Source of the DNA: Fomes fomentarius
Taxonomy: Eukaryota > Basidiomycota > Agaricomycetes > Polyporales > Polyporaceae
Direction of reading: 5' to 3'
Assembly: GCA_022606135.1 (NCBI GenBank)
Contig: JABYQN010000006.1
Coordinates: forward strand, 1,736,001 to 1,800,000
DNA length: 64,000 bases
Notes under the pieces: model-generated
The model's input: only the letters and a program-made list of their open reading frames with translations
Told to the model about the DNA's origin: nothing
Databases searched by the model: none
Part shown: positions 35,401 to 47,608 of the stretch, piece by piece
How positions within the stretch are numbered: position 1 is the stretch's first letter
Layout: every line of letters starts with the position of its first letter
Translations under genes and position numbers: made by a program

Positions 35401-35942
35401 ACGACTATGTTGAGACTGCTATGAACACAATGCAGCGGGGTAAAGGGTGAGTGACTACGTCTAACTTGTAGTTGCTTTGAGTTGACCTCGTTTCAGCAAA
35501 CGTCGTCTGCTTCCTTTCACGCAGCAGTATTTCCATATGCGCGAACTGCAGAAGGCGGGCAAGATGCCGCAGTTCGGATCGTTCAAGTATTCCGCTCAGC
35601 GATTCTACGACAAGGGCATTCTCTTGTCTATCGAGAACTACTCCCCTCGCCAGTTCGACAAGCTTGATGTGGTCTTGTCGTCGAATGCAGTCGGCGTGTT
35701 CACCATCGAGATCTTCAACCACGCGCTTGGCATCACCAACCGCATGGCCACTCAGGACGTGAAGATGGAGGAGCTCCTCCAGGCTCAATTCGACGACCGC
35801 GCTTCGATATCGTTGTTTAATGGTCTTGCGAAGTTCAACCTCAACCTACTGTTATGGCAGGTAAACAAGAAGTACGTCTTCTGACAACCTATGTTAACAC
35901 CACACTTGCTGATGCGTTCTACGCTTTAGGTTCTACCGGTAG
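29456..35942 (+). CDS. rng2: IQGAP-family cytokinesis scaffold (Iqg1/Rng2-like)
   Basis: Sixteen exons: 29456-31150, 31206-31283, 31339-31415, 31468-31670, 31727-33444, 33498-33689, 33743-33863, 33925-34040, 34095-34180, 34233-34423, 34485-34624, 34680-34818, 34875-35112, 35165-35446, 35497-35871, 35930-35942; 1887 residues. It organises the contractile actomyosin ring. Order: Ser/Pro-rich disordered region (1-480), a calponin-homology domain (RGLWADVQRHLIQAYEYL..GVVLAKLVRVFQG..LDFRHSDNINHFFVFVRYVGLPE), thirteen IQ-type repeats (e.g. VVKIQAQSRGVLVRRRF), a coiled-coil stretch, then the GAP-related domain (MPYGLRYMARETLNAVK, YYRYINPAI) and the RasGAP C-terminal domain (KRRLPFTQQYFHMRELQKAG). 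IQGAP GAP-related domains do not stimulate Ras GTPases; they bind Cdc42/Rac-type GTPases. The final coding exon is 13 bases (FYR-stop). Confidence 0.95.
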
Positions 35943-36346
35943 TCTTCAACGTTGCTACACTGTCTATTTGCTTGTAACGACCCTTGTGATGACTTGATGG
36001 CTTACATTACCCGCGTAATTATCTACTCACATGTAACGATACTCCGTACCCACGCGCAGCACCTCGATGTATCATGATATTCCATCTCTGCCTAGCACTT
36101 CGATTTCGTTCCTACTGCAATAATATATCCGATCCTGTCGATCCTGTCCCTTCTTTCGCTGCATATTCAATGTCGTTTTCGCTACCCACAGGCGGCCCCG
36201 TTGTTGCACTGCCTCGGGCCTCAGGATACAATGCTTCAACGTCCACACAGAGGCATTCCTGTGGTATATTCGTACTCTCTCATCTATCATACAACTCTAT
36301 ATTACAGCCAGGAGCGCTGAGCGATCCTGAACTCTGTCGTTACTAT
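35943..36346. other. Intergenic, convergent IQGAP / transporter
   Basis: About 400 bases of 3' flanks, AT-richer than the coding sequence. Nothing else was recognised. Confidence 0.6.
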
Positions 36347-38884
36347 TCATGGCGTGAAACGGAAGTCGGGGTGCCGGTCGCCGATAGGGGCCCGTGTCTT
36401 GCCCGAGTCCCACAGCTCCTGGTACTTGGTCAAGTTGTCTTGCCTGCGGCCTTCCGCGCGGGCCTTGTTCTCCCAGAAGCAGTACGTCCTGCATGCGGTG
36501 GTTATCAGCTGTAGCCACGATGCAAGAATAGGTGGGGGACGGGGACGCTCTTACACGTTGCAGAACATGGCAACCCATGCTAAGCAGACACAGCCGAGGG
36601 TGATGCTGTGGCCGCGAATGTACGTCGGAGCTTGGGAAGAGTCGTATATGAAGGTCGCCACGAACCCACTGGAGCAGGAAGCAGATGATAAGCACGCGGG
36701 TCGACGATGGAAGTGGAGAAGTGGGTTGGACGTACCCGCAGTTGGCGACCGCCAGTTGAAGCGCAACGGTCGTTGCCTTCTTATAGTGGCCTGCGTTATT
36801 GTTGGGGAGGATGGATAGAATGCACGGTCCGCAAGGATATCTGTCGAATCATTGAAAATTGTAGGTAAGACTTCCTCCAAGTGGTAGATAGCTGGGGTCG
36901 CTTACATTCCGGTCGCAATCAAGAATACTGCACGATGCATTGAGCATCGTGTTATTTCGAGAAAAAATGTTACCACGCACCTGCGGCATAACGTTGTGTG
37001 TTTGTCTGATGGCCAAAAATACGTGAGTAAAGTCCCACGCCGTAAACAGGCAATGTCATACCTTCGCGGCAATTGCAAGGATATACCCTGATCGGTTCGT
37101 TAGTACGTGTTTGGCAGGCTATAAACGTGCTGAGGTGCTCACCTGCAATGGTAATGGGCAAAAACAGGAGGATGAATGGTCCCCGCAACCTAAGCCTGTC
37201 ACTCGCTATCGCCACCAACACTGTGAGTACGACAGCGGGTACGTATGGTGGGACTGAAGAGAGGATTGTTAGAAATTGATTGCATTATGTAGTTGTAGTT
37301 GGACTTACCCGTGTGCAATTGGGCTTCTCCTCCGGAGTAACCCAGCCCAGCCACGATTGTGGGGCTACGAGGACATCAGACGACGCTCTAGTCGGAGGAT
37401 GCAGCAGCCCACTTACAGGAAGAGCGAGAACGAATAGAGACTGATGATGATGCCCATGTAGGATACAGCCGTCATCCAGACCTGGGGCTCCTTGATACCT
37501 GCAGATAATGATGCGCGTCAGCTGGATAGCGGCAGGCTGGCGATCCCGACCGTACCTCTCACGACTTCCCCCATTCGAACTTCTCGTCTTCCATGTTGAC
37601 GACAAGCTGCTCAGCGTTGTGTACCTCGACTTTGCCCTCGCTACTCTTCTCCGGGTCAGCGTCCGAGTTCGTGATCCTCTGGGCCGGCTCGGAGAGCGGT
37701 GCAGTGGTGGTGACGCCGAAGGACCTGTGAAGACGAGCCACTTGCGTGTGGTGGACCAGGTCAGCCGTCGCATTCGTCGGTCGACCCAGTTCACGGGAAC
37801 TCACATGCAAACGCTCGCTCTTCTTCCGAGAAGAACTTGGCGGTCTGCAGGTCCGCAGGCAAGAATATCATGGACACAAGGGCGATGAGAACGGTGGCCA
37901 TTCCTTCCAGGATGAAGATCCATTTCCAGCCGGCCACGTTGCCGACACCATCCATCTTGACTATCGCAGTGGCAAGAAGACCTGTGAGGGACTCGTCAGA
38001 GAGAAACCCTGACATGCGTAGTCGACCACACCAACCGCCAAACGCGCCGGATAGCGATGCCGACGCGTAGAAGATGCCGACGCTGCGCATAGAGGGTCAG
38101 AATCGGGGTCAGTTTAAACGAAACCAGATCGTCGCTCACCGTTGTTGCAATTCGTGCGGTTTGTACAGCGTACTCAGATACAACATCTGCGGTGCGCGTT
38201 AGATGATGCACGGCGATATGATCGCATGCACATACGATGCCAGGAAGGAGACCGCCCTCGCATAACCCGAGGAAGAACCGGACTGCTAACAAACCACTGT
38301 AGTTGTGCACGAGACCACTCAACGTGGTCACTGTTCCCCATAGGATCACCAGGAAGGGAAGCCATCTACTTGGCTTGAATTTCTTGAGGACCCAGTTCGA
38401 GGCTTGAGGCTATTATGAGCACCCTGAAGGAGCCACAGATGTTCGTGTGTCACTCACGGACTTCGACAATGATGTATGAGACGTAGAAGACTGGCACGTC
38501 GTGGGGTGAGAAATCTGGGCAATTGTCGGCATGTCGACATAATAAATGACTCACTCGCTAGCGCAGTATTGAACTCGGTGCCGTGGAGATGCAGGTCTCG
38601 TTCCAGTCCCGCAATCCTGGGTGACTGTCAGTATGGAGGGGTTATCCACAAGATTGATACGCTCAGCCGCTCACCTTGCGTTCCCGATGTTCGCCCTGTC
38701 AATGAAGTTGGCTAGCCATAGCTAGAAAGGCAGTTCCCTCAGTTCAGCGATGGGGGTGAGTGCGATTAGTTCGGGAACGATGACGCACGAAAGCCAGAGG
38801 CGGGAGAACGTGGATATCCAACTTCCACAGGATCCGACGCGTCAACTTGCGATCGAATTGTCCGTCCAAAGCCGTTGTAGACAT
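36347..38884 (-). pseudogene. Anion:cation symporter family MFS transporter with one apparent frameshift
   Basis: Eighteen exons: 38789-38884, 38675-38721, 38555-38616, 38458-38490, 38236-38402, 38140-38186, 38036-38082, 37805-37981, 37556-37740, 37417-37498, 37309-37364, 37143-37253, 37062-37087, 36981-37005, 36906-36927, 36736-36840, 36555-36668, 36347-36488; 514 residues if the frame is kept. It belongs to the allantoate/nicotinate permease branch: FIDRANIGNARIAGLERDL, VEVPSNWVLKKFKPSRWLPF, RFFLGLCEGGLLPGI, GWKWIFILEGMATVLIAL, a central loop, GLGYSGGEAQLHTVPPY, and YPCGPCILSILPNNNAGHYKKAT. Substrate unknown. In exon 9 the frame coding EDEKFEWG must shift by one base to reach VVRGIKEPQVW. 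The break lies at the C5 run 37568-37572, where one base appears to be missing. All other junctions keep frame exactly, so this is either a recent lesion or a sequencing error. Confidence 0.85.
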
Positions 38885-39955
38885 GTTGAACTATCTCAGG
38901 ATGGACAGGACGCGTCTAAGACTCGTTCTCAGCTCCGCGGATACGACGAGGCTGGGTGAGGGAGATGGGGGTCGTCCACCGGCAGCCATCCACTGAAGTA
39001 GCATTTTATCAACGACACCGAGCCTAGGTAAAAACGGCGTATCCGCTTTAGAGAAAGATTTAAGGCACAGATCCCAGGCCGTCGACGACTGGAGAGCTCA
39101 GAGAGGCGATTTCCACAGCGCCGGTTGGGTCATGAGTACCTGAGTGCTGGCTAAATTCTGCTAAACGCTGATGTTGGGGAACCTAAACTTTTCGCGAAGG
39201 TCCGGGGTAAGCGTTGCGGGGTGGGCGTCCGTTATCCGAACCCTCAGCTGACACGGTGGCGGGGGCCATATGTAAACTGTGTAAACGATCTTCCATGCTG
39301 CCGTCTGGCCGCCGCACTCCTCGGAGTCCTATGCACCGCCTGATGCAGGCAATCCCGAGCTCCAGGGGCTTGAGCAATGGTCATGGTGTGATCGAACAAA
39401 GCGCAGTATGTATGCACGAGGACGTTGGATCATAGGACTCGTGTAAGCCAACAATTGGACCGGGTCTGTGTCAGTGACAAACGTACCCAGCCGTGTCAGA
39501 CGTTGGACTTGTGGTCGGGCGTGAGTCGTGACAGAGAGTCAGAGTCAGACTGCGACAGGCCGTTTGTGGCCACTCCAACTTGATAGACGCCCGACGCGGC
39601 CTAAATCTATAGCGAAGGTCCAATCGCCGTGCCCCAATTTGGAACCCGGCACCGAGACCTGGCTTCGCTCGTCTGAGCATGAGATATGTAGTCCGTCCAA
39701 CGTGGGTGAGATACATCAACATGGATCCTAAGTATTAGTGTACAAAGTGATGGGTATAGCAAGCCCGAACTAATATCGTAATCCATTATGCCTAGAGCAC
39801 CAGAACTCCGAGCACCTCGACGTAGTCTGGCATTGGCAAGAACGTCCTAAAGGAAGGTCGTGTATGGCAATAATAGATCCGGAGCGAGGCACGCTCGCGT
39901 TACTCCAGTTCCGTGAGAGTCCGGGTCCTAAGAATGAGCGTGTGCATGGTACCGT
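38885..39955. other. Intergenic, transporter 5' region and peroxygenase 3' region
   Basis: About 1.07 kb. Only short chance frames occur on both strands. No zinc-cluster binding pair, repeat or RNA was recognised. Confidence 0.5.
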
Positions 39956-40731
39956 TCACAAGGTCGCTTTCCCGGAGAGGGCCAGCTCGCTCTCCACCTT
40001 CGAGATCTCCTGGACGTTGCTCACAAGCCCCGCGAGCCCGACTTCGCGCAGCGGGCCATGCCAGTCTTCGGGCAGCCTCTCCTGCCCAAGCCATTCCTTG
40101 AGGAACGCCTTCGGCACGACAAGCTCGTCGCCCGCTGCAGAGCTGCCCGAGGCCGAAGGCTCGGACGCCTCGACGCCGAACACCTCGTGGATCAGGTCAA
40201 GCTCGCCCTTGGACACGAAGAGCTGCGTCGAGTCCAGTGGGCGTGACGCAGCACGCCTCGTCAACTGCGCCCTGCATAGGTCCCTGCAGGTGAGGTAGTC
40301 CGTGGTGGACGTCTCCAGCAGGTGCCGCAGCAGGACAGGGTCGACCGCGGTAGGTGCGTACGTCTCGCCGGGAGGGGTGTCTTTGTGAACAAGAGAACCG
40401 TCGTGTTCCACTGCGTTGTGCTTCGCGAGGTCGTGCAGGTCGGCCGTCATGTGCAACCCGTCCCAGTGTCCGCACTTCGCCACACCTCCGAGGGACAGAA
40501 GGAGCGCTAACGGCAGCGAGATGCCATATACGTGGCGGAGGGCAGAGACAAGTTGCGAGACGGTGAGGTTGCGTCCGTCGTGAGGCCTAGGGATATTCTC
40601 AGCAACAATGACACAATGTTGGCATGAGCCACTTACAGGTACCCGTGGTTGGCGAGAGCATTGAGAGCTGGACAGGGAGAACGGCTATCACCTGGAGTCG
40701 CCGGGATATAAGTGTGGTTGTCGTTAGTCAT
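39956..40731 (-). CDS. Heme-thiolate peroxygenase/chloroperoxidase-family protein, probably intracellular
   Basis: Exons: 40637-40731 and 39956-40586; 241 residues. Family of unspecific peroxygenases, which use H2O2 to oxygenate substrates. The heme-ligand motif Pro-Cys-Pro lies in SPCPALNALANHGYLP (Cys near residue 20). The metal-site and acid motif EHDGSL lies in AVEHDGSLVHKD. The core continues with GRNLTVSQLVSALRHVYGIS and a C-terminal Glu/Ser-rich region. There is no signal peptide: the protein starts MTNDNHTYIPATPGD, unlike secreted Agrocybe-type enzymes. A TATATAAG box lies at 40808-40815, about 80 bases before the ATG. The ATG at 40731 is the first that keeps the PCP motif near the N-terminus. 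Confidence 0.9.
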
Positions 40732-41139
40732 TACGGGTCGTGACAGACGATGGATGGGGAGAGGGTGGTGGTGAGAGAATGAGATGGGATGGGGCTGACG
40801 ACGGACCTTATATATGTGTGTTGCGGACGACTGTGTGTCCACTCGCTGCGCCCTATCACATTGGAAGTTAAACCGGTGGCGCCGGCACGGCGACAGGCCG
40901 ATATCCACCAACACAATGCCACAATGACCTAACAATAGACGATGAACTCTTACCAGAAAGCAATGCGTAGTCGGACCACTTTAATCCAGTACGCAGGAAG
41001 GACTGCTTCCTGTGCTTGCGCAGCGCAGGGCGACGTTTCGGGAATCAAGGCCCAGTGTAGGGTTCTCGTGTTACATCACCGTAAGGGGATAAAGAACACG
41101 TCCAGATACATAAGCAAGCACAGCGTCTGGGTTGAATTA
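40732..41139. promoter_or_regulatory. Peroxygenase promoter and TCERG1-like 3' flank
   Basis: This contains the TATA-like element at 40808-40815 (minus strand) and the 3' flank of the next gene. No coding frame is supported. Confidence 0.5.
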
Positions 41140-43838
41140 TCATTTCTCTGGTACATGCACAGAGAGTGTTGGCGCTGACAGTTGCGCCAGATAATCCTGA
41201 AAGCCCATCAGTCAGACAAGGGCGGTCGCGATGGTTTATCTGAACAACGCACCCTCAGCCACTGCTCTCGCTGTTCCGCGATGTGATCGAATACAAGGTA
41301 GCGCTTATCGTTCTAACCGTGTCATCCACGTCGGTCATTCGTCCCTTTGTGCGATGCCGTGCACGATAGCTCACCTTCAGGACCTTGGTAACCTCTTTCA
41401 GGTCCACACTCTTCGCAAGCGCCTTCATGTCGACCTGCTCTTCTTCAGCGTCGTCACCAATGTCGTCATACTTGATACTCTCATCAACGCCCTTGCCGCC
41501 GATCTTTCCCAGTCGGCCCCAGAACTCAACGAATGAGTTCTCGGACAGCATCTGGTCGAAGGCGGCTCTCGCCTCTTGTGAGCGCTGACGCTGCCACTTC
41601 TCGAACTCTCGTTCCAGCTGATCAATGTTATGACCGAGCCTGGTAACCGGGAGGGATGACAGCAGCGACGCGACAGGTAGCGCTGTGAATGGCGTGTTCA
41701 ACGCTGGCGTGTGTGATGCAAATAGAGCATGCAGATTTGCCAGGTGCTTGTCGCGCAGTGCGTTGACGTGCGAATGGAAAAGATGCAGTTGCTGATTGAG
41801 AGGCAACGGTGAATTGATAAACCGGGGGTCTTTCTGCAGCTGTGGAAGGACGGCATCCCAAGTGAACTGCAAGAATGTAGGTTCGGTATGCGTCATCAGT
41901 GATCTGTCCATCGAAGAACAGCCAGCATACCTGTGGGTCACGGATTGCATCTGTGAGCATCGTCCTGTACAACACAAAATAGGATAGAAATCAGTGGCGC
42001 CCAGCAGCGGAACAAGGAAGGTCGATTCAACGGGCGCACCGGAACTCGAGTTCTCCCTCTTCCTTGGTGAGTCCGCGTTTGGAACGATCGATTTCTGCTT
42101 CTAGCTTGCTCAGCTCGGCCTTTACCTTCTCTTCACGGTCCTTGACAGCGCGTTCCTTGCGGTCCTTACGGCGACGTTCATGCTCTTCCTCGTCCTGTTT
42201 GGGTGTAGGACTAGGCTGTGATTGCGATGTAACGCCCGGTGATTTGTTGTCCTCCGCCGTATCAGTTGCACCAGCCTTGATATACGTATTGAACAACTCC
42301 TCCCTTAGTGACGATGACCCGACCGCGTCGTAACGAGGGTCTGCAGTCAAGTGTTTCTTGATCTATGAAACGCCATCTTGACGGTTAACGACAACGACTG
42401 GACGCCAATAAGGCGCTCACCTCTTTCCACACGGCACCCGGTTTTGCCAATCCACCCTCTTTGAGCAGTGCAAAGAAGTCTGCCTCGGCCTTCTTTGCAG
42501 CTGCTCGTTTTTCTGGCAAGGTGGCAACGTCAGGGAAACACGAGGCTGCGATCCACAACGTCTGGACGCACGTTCACCGAGTTCCTTGAGATAATCCCTG
42601 AACCGCTTTTCGCGTTCGCGATCGTCCCGGCCCCAGCCATAGAAGCGACGATCTTTTTTCCATTGCCTGCGCCACTCGGTCCAGCTGGTTCGGGTGCTCT
42701 TAACCTCTTCTTTGAGCAGACGATCAAACTCCTGCTTTGGGTCGAGGGTTTCCTTCTCCACCTTGACCTTCGATTGCCGCAACTCCCTTGCACGGTCACG
42801 GCAGTATTCGTCAAAGGCCTCGCGCCGGGCAGAGACAGAGGGAAGTAGAACATATCGAGGATCCGACACAAAGAGCGGCAGTGATGTGTCCCAAGGATAA
42901 AGTGGGTTGATGTTCTTTTCTCGGAGGAGAGTCTGAAGAAGCAGCATTTAGTGTCTCGCGATGGAGATAGGAGACAGCAGTGACGTGTTTAATAGGGGAG
43001 GAGAGACGTACCTTGAATAACGCCTTAGCTTCATCAATAGAGAGGTCGACTCGTTCGGGCATGTTCAGCTGAGTCGACCCCTTCTGCTTTTCCGCCTCCT
43101 TGAGCTTTCTCGCCTCTTCTTCCTGTTGCTTCTTCTCCTCATCTCTCCTCATCTCCTCTTCCTCAGCCTCTGCAGCCAGTTGTGCAGCCGCTTCCCGCTG
43201 CCACTCCTCCTCTTCACTCTCTTCATCCTCGTCATCGTCATCCTCGTCTTCATCTTCGTCAACCTTCGCCTTCTTCGTGACCACAACTTCATCCACTGGC
43301 ACTGGTCCTTCAGCCTTCCGCTTCCCAACTATCTCCTGCACCTCCGACTGTATCCTCTCGACTTCCTTCGCCCGGGCCTCTTGTGCCTTCTTTGCCTCCT
43401 CCAATTTCTTCAACGCCTCCTCGCGCTCAAGCTGCTCGACCGCCTCCTTGATTTCCTCGGGCACGGTCCATACACTGCGCTTCTCGCCTGTATGCGTGTA
43501 GAATGTGTTCCCCTCGGTGGTGATGACGCGCAACCACGGTGTGCCGGGGATGGGGGTCTTCACAGCCGGCTTCTCCCTTTTCGCTTTCCTCTGGGCAGGG
43601 ACGGCGGTTGGAGGGACCACTCCATGTGGGAGAATGGGAAACGCAGGCAATGGTCGCACATACGTCGACTCTTGAGTTTGTGTGTTGAAGTAATATGGCT
43701 GGCCTGTCGGACCTACAGCGAACGCGCTCATGAACAACAAGTAAGTTGTGAGCAATCTCACAACCTACCGATGTGTTCTGTCCATCCTGGAGGTAGTGGC
43801 GGGGGCACTACAAACGGTGGCGGAGGCATGCTAGCCAT
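41140..43838 (-). CDS. WW/FF-domain transcription-splicing factor (TCERG1/CA150-like)
   Basis: Nine exons: 43769-43838, 43012-43712, 42578-42932, 42421-42512, 42040-42362, 41931-41964, 41375-41866, 41253-41303, 41140-41196; 724 residues. A WW domain begins LPPGWTEHIGPTGQPYYFN. A second WW-like unit is TPWLRVITTEGNTFYTHTGE. An acidic/coiled region (DEDEDEDDDDEDEESEEEE) follows, then FF-type repeats: SIDEAKALFKTLLREKNINP..YPWDTSLPLFVSDPRY, EADFFALLKEGGLAKPGAVWKEIKKHLTADPRYD, and further repeats to YLVFDHIAEQREQWLRDYLAQL. WW domains bind proline-rich ligands of splicing factors, and FF domains bind phosphorylated RNA polymerase II tails. Two WW domains before FF repeats also occurs in Prp40; the final FDHIPEQRE-like segment favours TCERG1. 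The start Met is the first of two (MASM). Confidence 0.85.
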
Positions 43839-44561
43839 TGTTATCCTTGGTAGTAAACGAGCACAAATGTGTAGTACTGGCACGTCCGGAAGCAAAGAGG
43901 CGCGCGCAGGGCGCGCAGCTGCAAATAGGTATAGACGCTCGCGACAGTTTCTTCTCACAGTACCCCGTCCACAGTCCCGGTCTGTGGTCCCCTGGTGGTC
44001 CCACTGGCCGAGTCGCTCGCGTCGGAGGCGGTCAAGTTCACACTGGTCGCATCGTTACGAGTCCGGGGTGATGGCTACATTGGCAAGGTGAAAAGCGCAC
44101 TGCAGCTGTTCAGTATCATGTTGAACTCACTCTTCGTCTGTGTTTCACCGTGAGACATCATCGGAGCGGTGCAAAGTTCAAACTTCCACTGAAAAGTCAG
44201 TGGCCGCGGCTGACTGGATGGGCTAAACTTGTGAGGCAGTAACTGCTAAGTATGTCACAAGCATTCCTACAGACTATCTTGAGTAATGCTAAGCGTCAGC
44301 ATGGTTCTGGTACTTTCGACCGGGCTTTGTGTGGACGGATGGTCGTCGGTCACATACGCGCAGAGAAGCGTCCCGTGATCGCGTTTCGAGCGATCTCGAT
44401 CATGACACGTCAGCGCGCCCCGCGTCCATCCTCTTGCCCGCGGTGCTCGGGATCCATACTTATACGCAGCAACAGGCACAGCGGCCACGACAACTCTCTT
44501 TCCCCTTCCTCACTGCACTTGTCCCCGGCACCGTCCTTGACGGTTCGCACCACCTCCGGCC
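43839..44561. promoter_or_regulatory. Divergent promoter region, TCERG1-like / ER HSP90
   Basis: A 723-base intergenic region. The sequence CACGTCA at 44406-44412 (reverse complement TGACGTG) resembles the core of unfolded-protein-response elements bound by Hac1/Cib1-type bZIP factors, about 150 bases before the HSP90 ATG. This is a single short match. Confidence 0.4.
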
Positions 44562-47500
44562 ATGCGGCTGTTCCGTACCGTCTTGACTCTCGGTGTGCTT
44601 ACCCTCTCTGCCTTCGCCAGGGAGAAGCACGCGTATCAGGTCCGTAGTATACACGATACCTTTTAAGCGAGATGAAACTTACCTGTATGCAAGAGTGATG
44701 TTGCTCGTCTCCGAAATATTGTCATCAACAGGTATGCGCATGACACTCTCATACAATATGTTAACCCTGCTGACGTCCTGGTCTTCTAGCTTGTACTCGC
44801 ATAGGTTCGTCGTTACAGTGATGCACCAAGCATTCAGCACTCTTATGTCTATGCAGGGATGTTTTCCTCCGAGAACTCATCTCGAACGCAAATGATGCTC
44901 TCGAGAAGCTTCGCCTCACCTCGCTCACTGAACCCGATGTCCTCGGAGGGGCAGAGCAGATGAACATCACAATCAAGGCTGTCAGAGATGAAAATGGCCC
45001 GGGACGCATCATCATCACTGGTATGTCTTCCTAATCTATACCACCCCCGCCTCTTTGCCGGTCTGCGATGCATGGGCCTAACAAAATATCCGCAGACACG
45101 GGCATTGGCATGACCCCAGAAGAGCTCACGAACAACCTTGGTACTCTTGCCAAGTCTGGTACCTCGGAATTCCTCTCGAAGGCAGAGAGTGATACTTCGG
45201 CCAGTGGTAACTTGATTGGTGCTTTCGGTCTTGGTTTCTACAGCAGCTTTTTAGTCGCGGATCGCGTCCAGGTAGCCTCCCTCGCGGCGAAGTCCTCGAA
45301 GAACCCCAACCCGACACAGTATGTCTTCAATTCCGGCGCAGATGAGAACTCGTTCGAGGTCTTCCCGGACCCTCGCGGCAACACACTCGGTCGCGGCACG
45401 GAGATCACTCTCTTCCTCAAGGAGGATGCTTCGGAATACATCGTCGAGCAGACTATCAAGGACTTGGTGTACGTACTCATGTTTCAAGTCGCAGGCACGC
45501 ATTCTGACACGTTGGATGATGCATAGTAACACGCATTCCTCGTTCTCTACGGCGTTTCCGATCTACCTCCAGACTCACCAAGTCAAGATGGTGCCCAAGG
45601 AGGAGCCCAAGGTTGAGGCGGAGGAGCAAGAGAAGGAGCCGGAGGCCGCCGCGGAGACTTCCCAGGACGAGCAAGACGAGGACGAAGCTGTCGTCGAGGA
45701 TATCACAGAGCAGGCCGAAGAGAAGAAGGCGAAGGAGCCCGAGTTGGTGCCCGTTGCTTTTGAAGAATGGGAGCGGCTGAACTCGCAACCCCCGCTCTGG
45801 ATGCGGTATGTTCATCTCACATCGCTCAAACTGCTTTGTATTGATATCCGGTTTGTTCAGCGACCCGAAGACTGTCACGGACGAGGAATATGAGAACTTC
45901 TACCAGGCTACCTACAAGGACTTCCAGAAACCCTTGGCATGGTACCATTTCTCTGGTGACTCTGGCTCTGGTGTCTCGTTCCGCGCGTTGATCTATATTC
46001 CCGCGTCGCTGTGAGTGTGGCCTGGACCTCAGCTATGGACCACAATGTCTAATGGGCTGGCATCACAGTGAGGAAAAGTACTGGCAGAACCCTCTGGAGA
46101 GCACCGCAAAAGACATCCGTCTGATGGTCAAGCGTGTGTTCATCACCTCCGACCTAGGCCAGGACACCCTCCCTAAGTGGGCGAACTGGGTCAAGGTCGT
46201 CGTCGATGCCGAGGACCTTCCTCTCAACGTCTCGCGCGAGACTCTCCAGTCGAACGCGTTCCTCAAGCAGCTTCGCGGCATTATCCTCAAGCGTCTCATC
46301 CAGCTCCTCAACCGAATCAAGGAGGAGGAGCCGGAGAAATGGGAGAAGATGCACGAGACGTACAACAACGTCTTCAAGCTGGGCGCGGTGGAGGACACGA
46401 AGAACCGCGACAAGCTCGTCCCGCTCGTCCGCTTCGCGACCAACCAGCGCAACAGCACGACTCTTGACGAGTACCTCGAGAACAAGAAGAAAGGTCAGAC
46501 CCAGATCTTCTACCTCGCAGACATGGGCAAAACGCCAGTCGAGCTCGCGAAGAGCGTCTTCATTGAGAAACTCCATGCGCGTGGCTATGAGGTCCTGCTG
46601 TTGGGCGACCCTCTTGATGAGGTCTTCATCACCAACGTTCGTCGTTGGAAGTGAGTTGGGCTCGGCGTTTTGTGACAAGCAGAGTTCTGATAGCTGTATA
46701 GGAAGATAGGCTTCCAGGATGTCGCCAAGGCTGGCCTGAAGTTCGGTGATGAGGGTACGTCGTGTGTTCCAATCCTTGCTGTAGCGATAAGTACTGAATG
46801 AACCCGCAGAGCTCACGGCTGAGGAGGAGAAGGCCGAGCAAGCTGAGTTGACCGAGAAGTTCAAGCCCCTCATCGAATGGCTCCGCAAGGAGATCCGTGA
46901 GAAGGGTGCTGCTCGTGATGGTATGTGTCTTCTGACCTTGAGAATGATCATCGTACTGACAGTCACGCTTACCATAGTTGTCATCTCTAATCGTCTTGTG
47001 ACTAGCTCATGCGCTATCGTCGCTGACGAGCACGGTTACACGGCCAACCTCGAGAAGCTCATCAGCTCCTCGCACGCTCAGACGAACCACAAGCACATGT
47101 GGGAGTTCGCCAAGAAGCAGAAGGTGCTCGAGATCAACCCGCGCTCGCCTCTCATCGAGGGTCTCCTCCGCCGCATCGAGCAGCTTCCCACCGAAGAGGA
47201 TGAGCGCGATATTGAGGCTGAAGATGAGCTCCGTGAGGTCGCGACTGTCCTTGTTGACGGCGCGCTCGTTCGTTCGGGCTTCGCTGTCACGGACTCCAAT
47301 GAGTGAGTTGTCATTTCCCGGTGTCTACTCTATGGCCGAGACTGACCATACGTGACAGCTTCTTCACTCGTGTCGACCGCATTCTCCGCCGCTCTCTGGG
47401 TGTCTCGGAGACCGCGCCAACAGACACGACTGTCAAGCCTGCACCGCCAGTCGACCCCGAGCTGCCCCCGAACGCCGATGAGCCTGAGGAGGACGAGTTT

Positions 47501-47608
47501 GAGAAGAGCGGGCATGGGCGCATCTCGTGGGATGTTGAGGAGATCGATGAGTTGGGAAACCCCGTCAAGCAAGTGCCCGTTGAGCACAAGCGTCACGACG
47601 AGCTCTGA
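44562..47608 (+). CDS. ER-type HSP90 (GRP94/endoplasmin-like)
   Basis: Twelve exons: 44562-44639, 44694-44731, 44790-44804, 44857-45020, 45096-45468, 45527-45805, 45861-46010, 46069-46650, 46702-46754, 46810-46920, 46978-47302, 47359-47608; 805 residues. The signal peptide is [19 protein letters not shown] and the last four residues are HDEL, the fungal ER-retrieval signal, so it should act in the ER lumen. The N-terminal GHKL ATPase has [40 protein letters not shown] and [17 protein letters not shown]. An acidic linker (about residues 325-375) is followed by the middle domain ([24 protein letters not shown]-type [18 protein letters not shown]) and a C-terminal dimerisation domain. Exon 3 is a 15-base microexon (SLYSH). 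Client folding of secreted proteins is the family role; clients here are unknown. Confidence 0.93.

Noticed and set aside
43126..44091. 321-codon plus-strand frame over the TCERG1-like gene
   Set aside because: Antisense shadow of the acidic Glu/Lys-rich exon; Leu/Ser-rich and without motifs.
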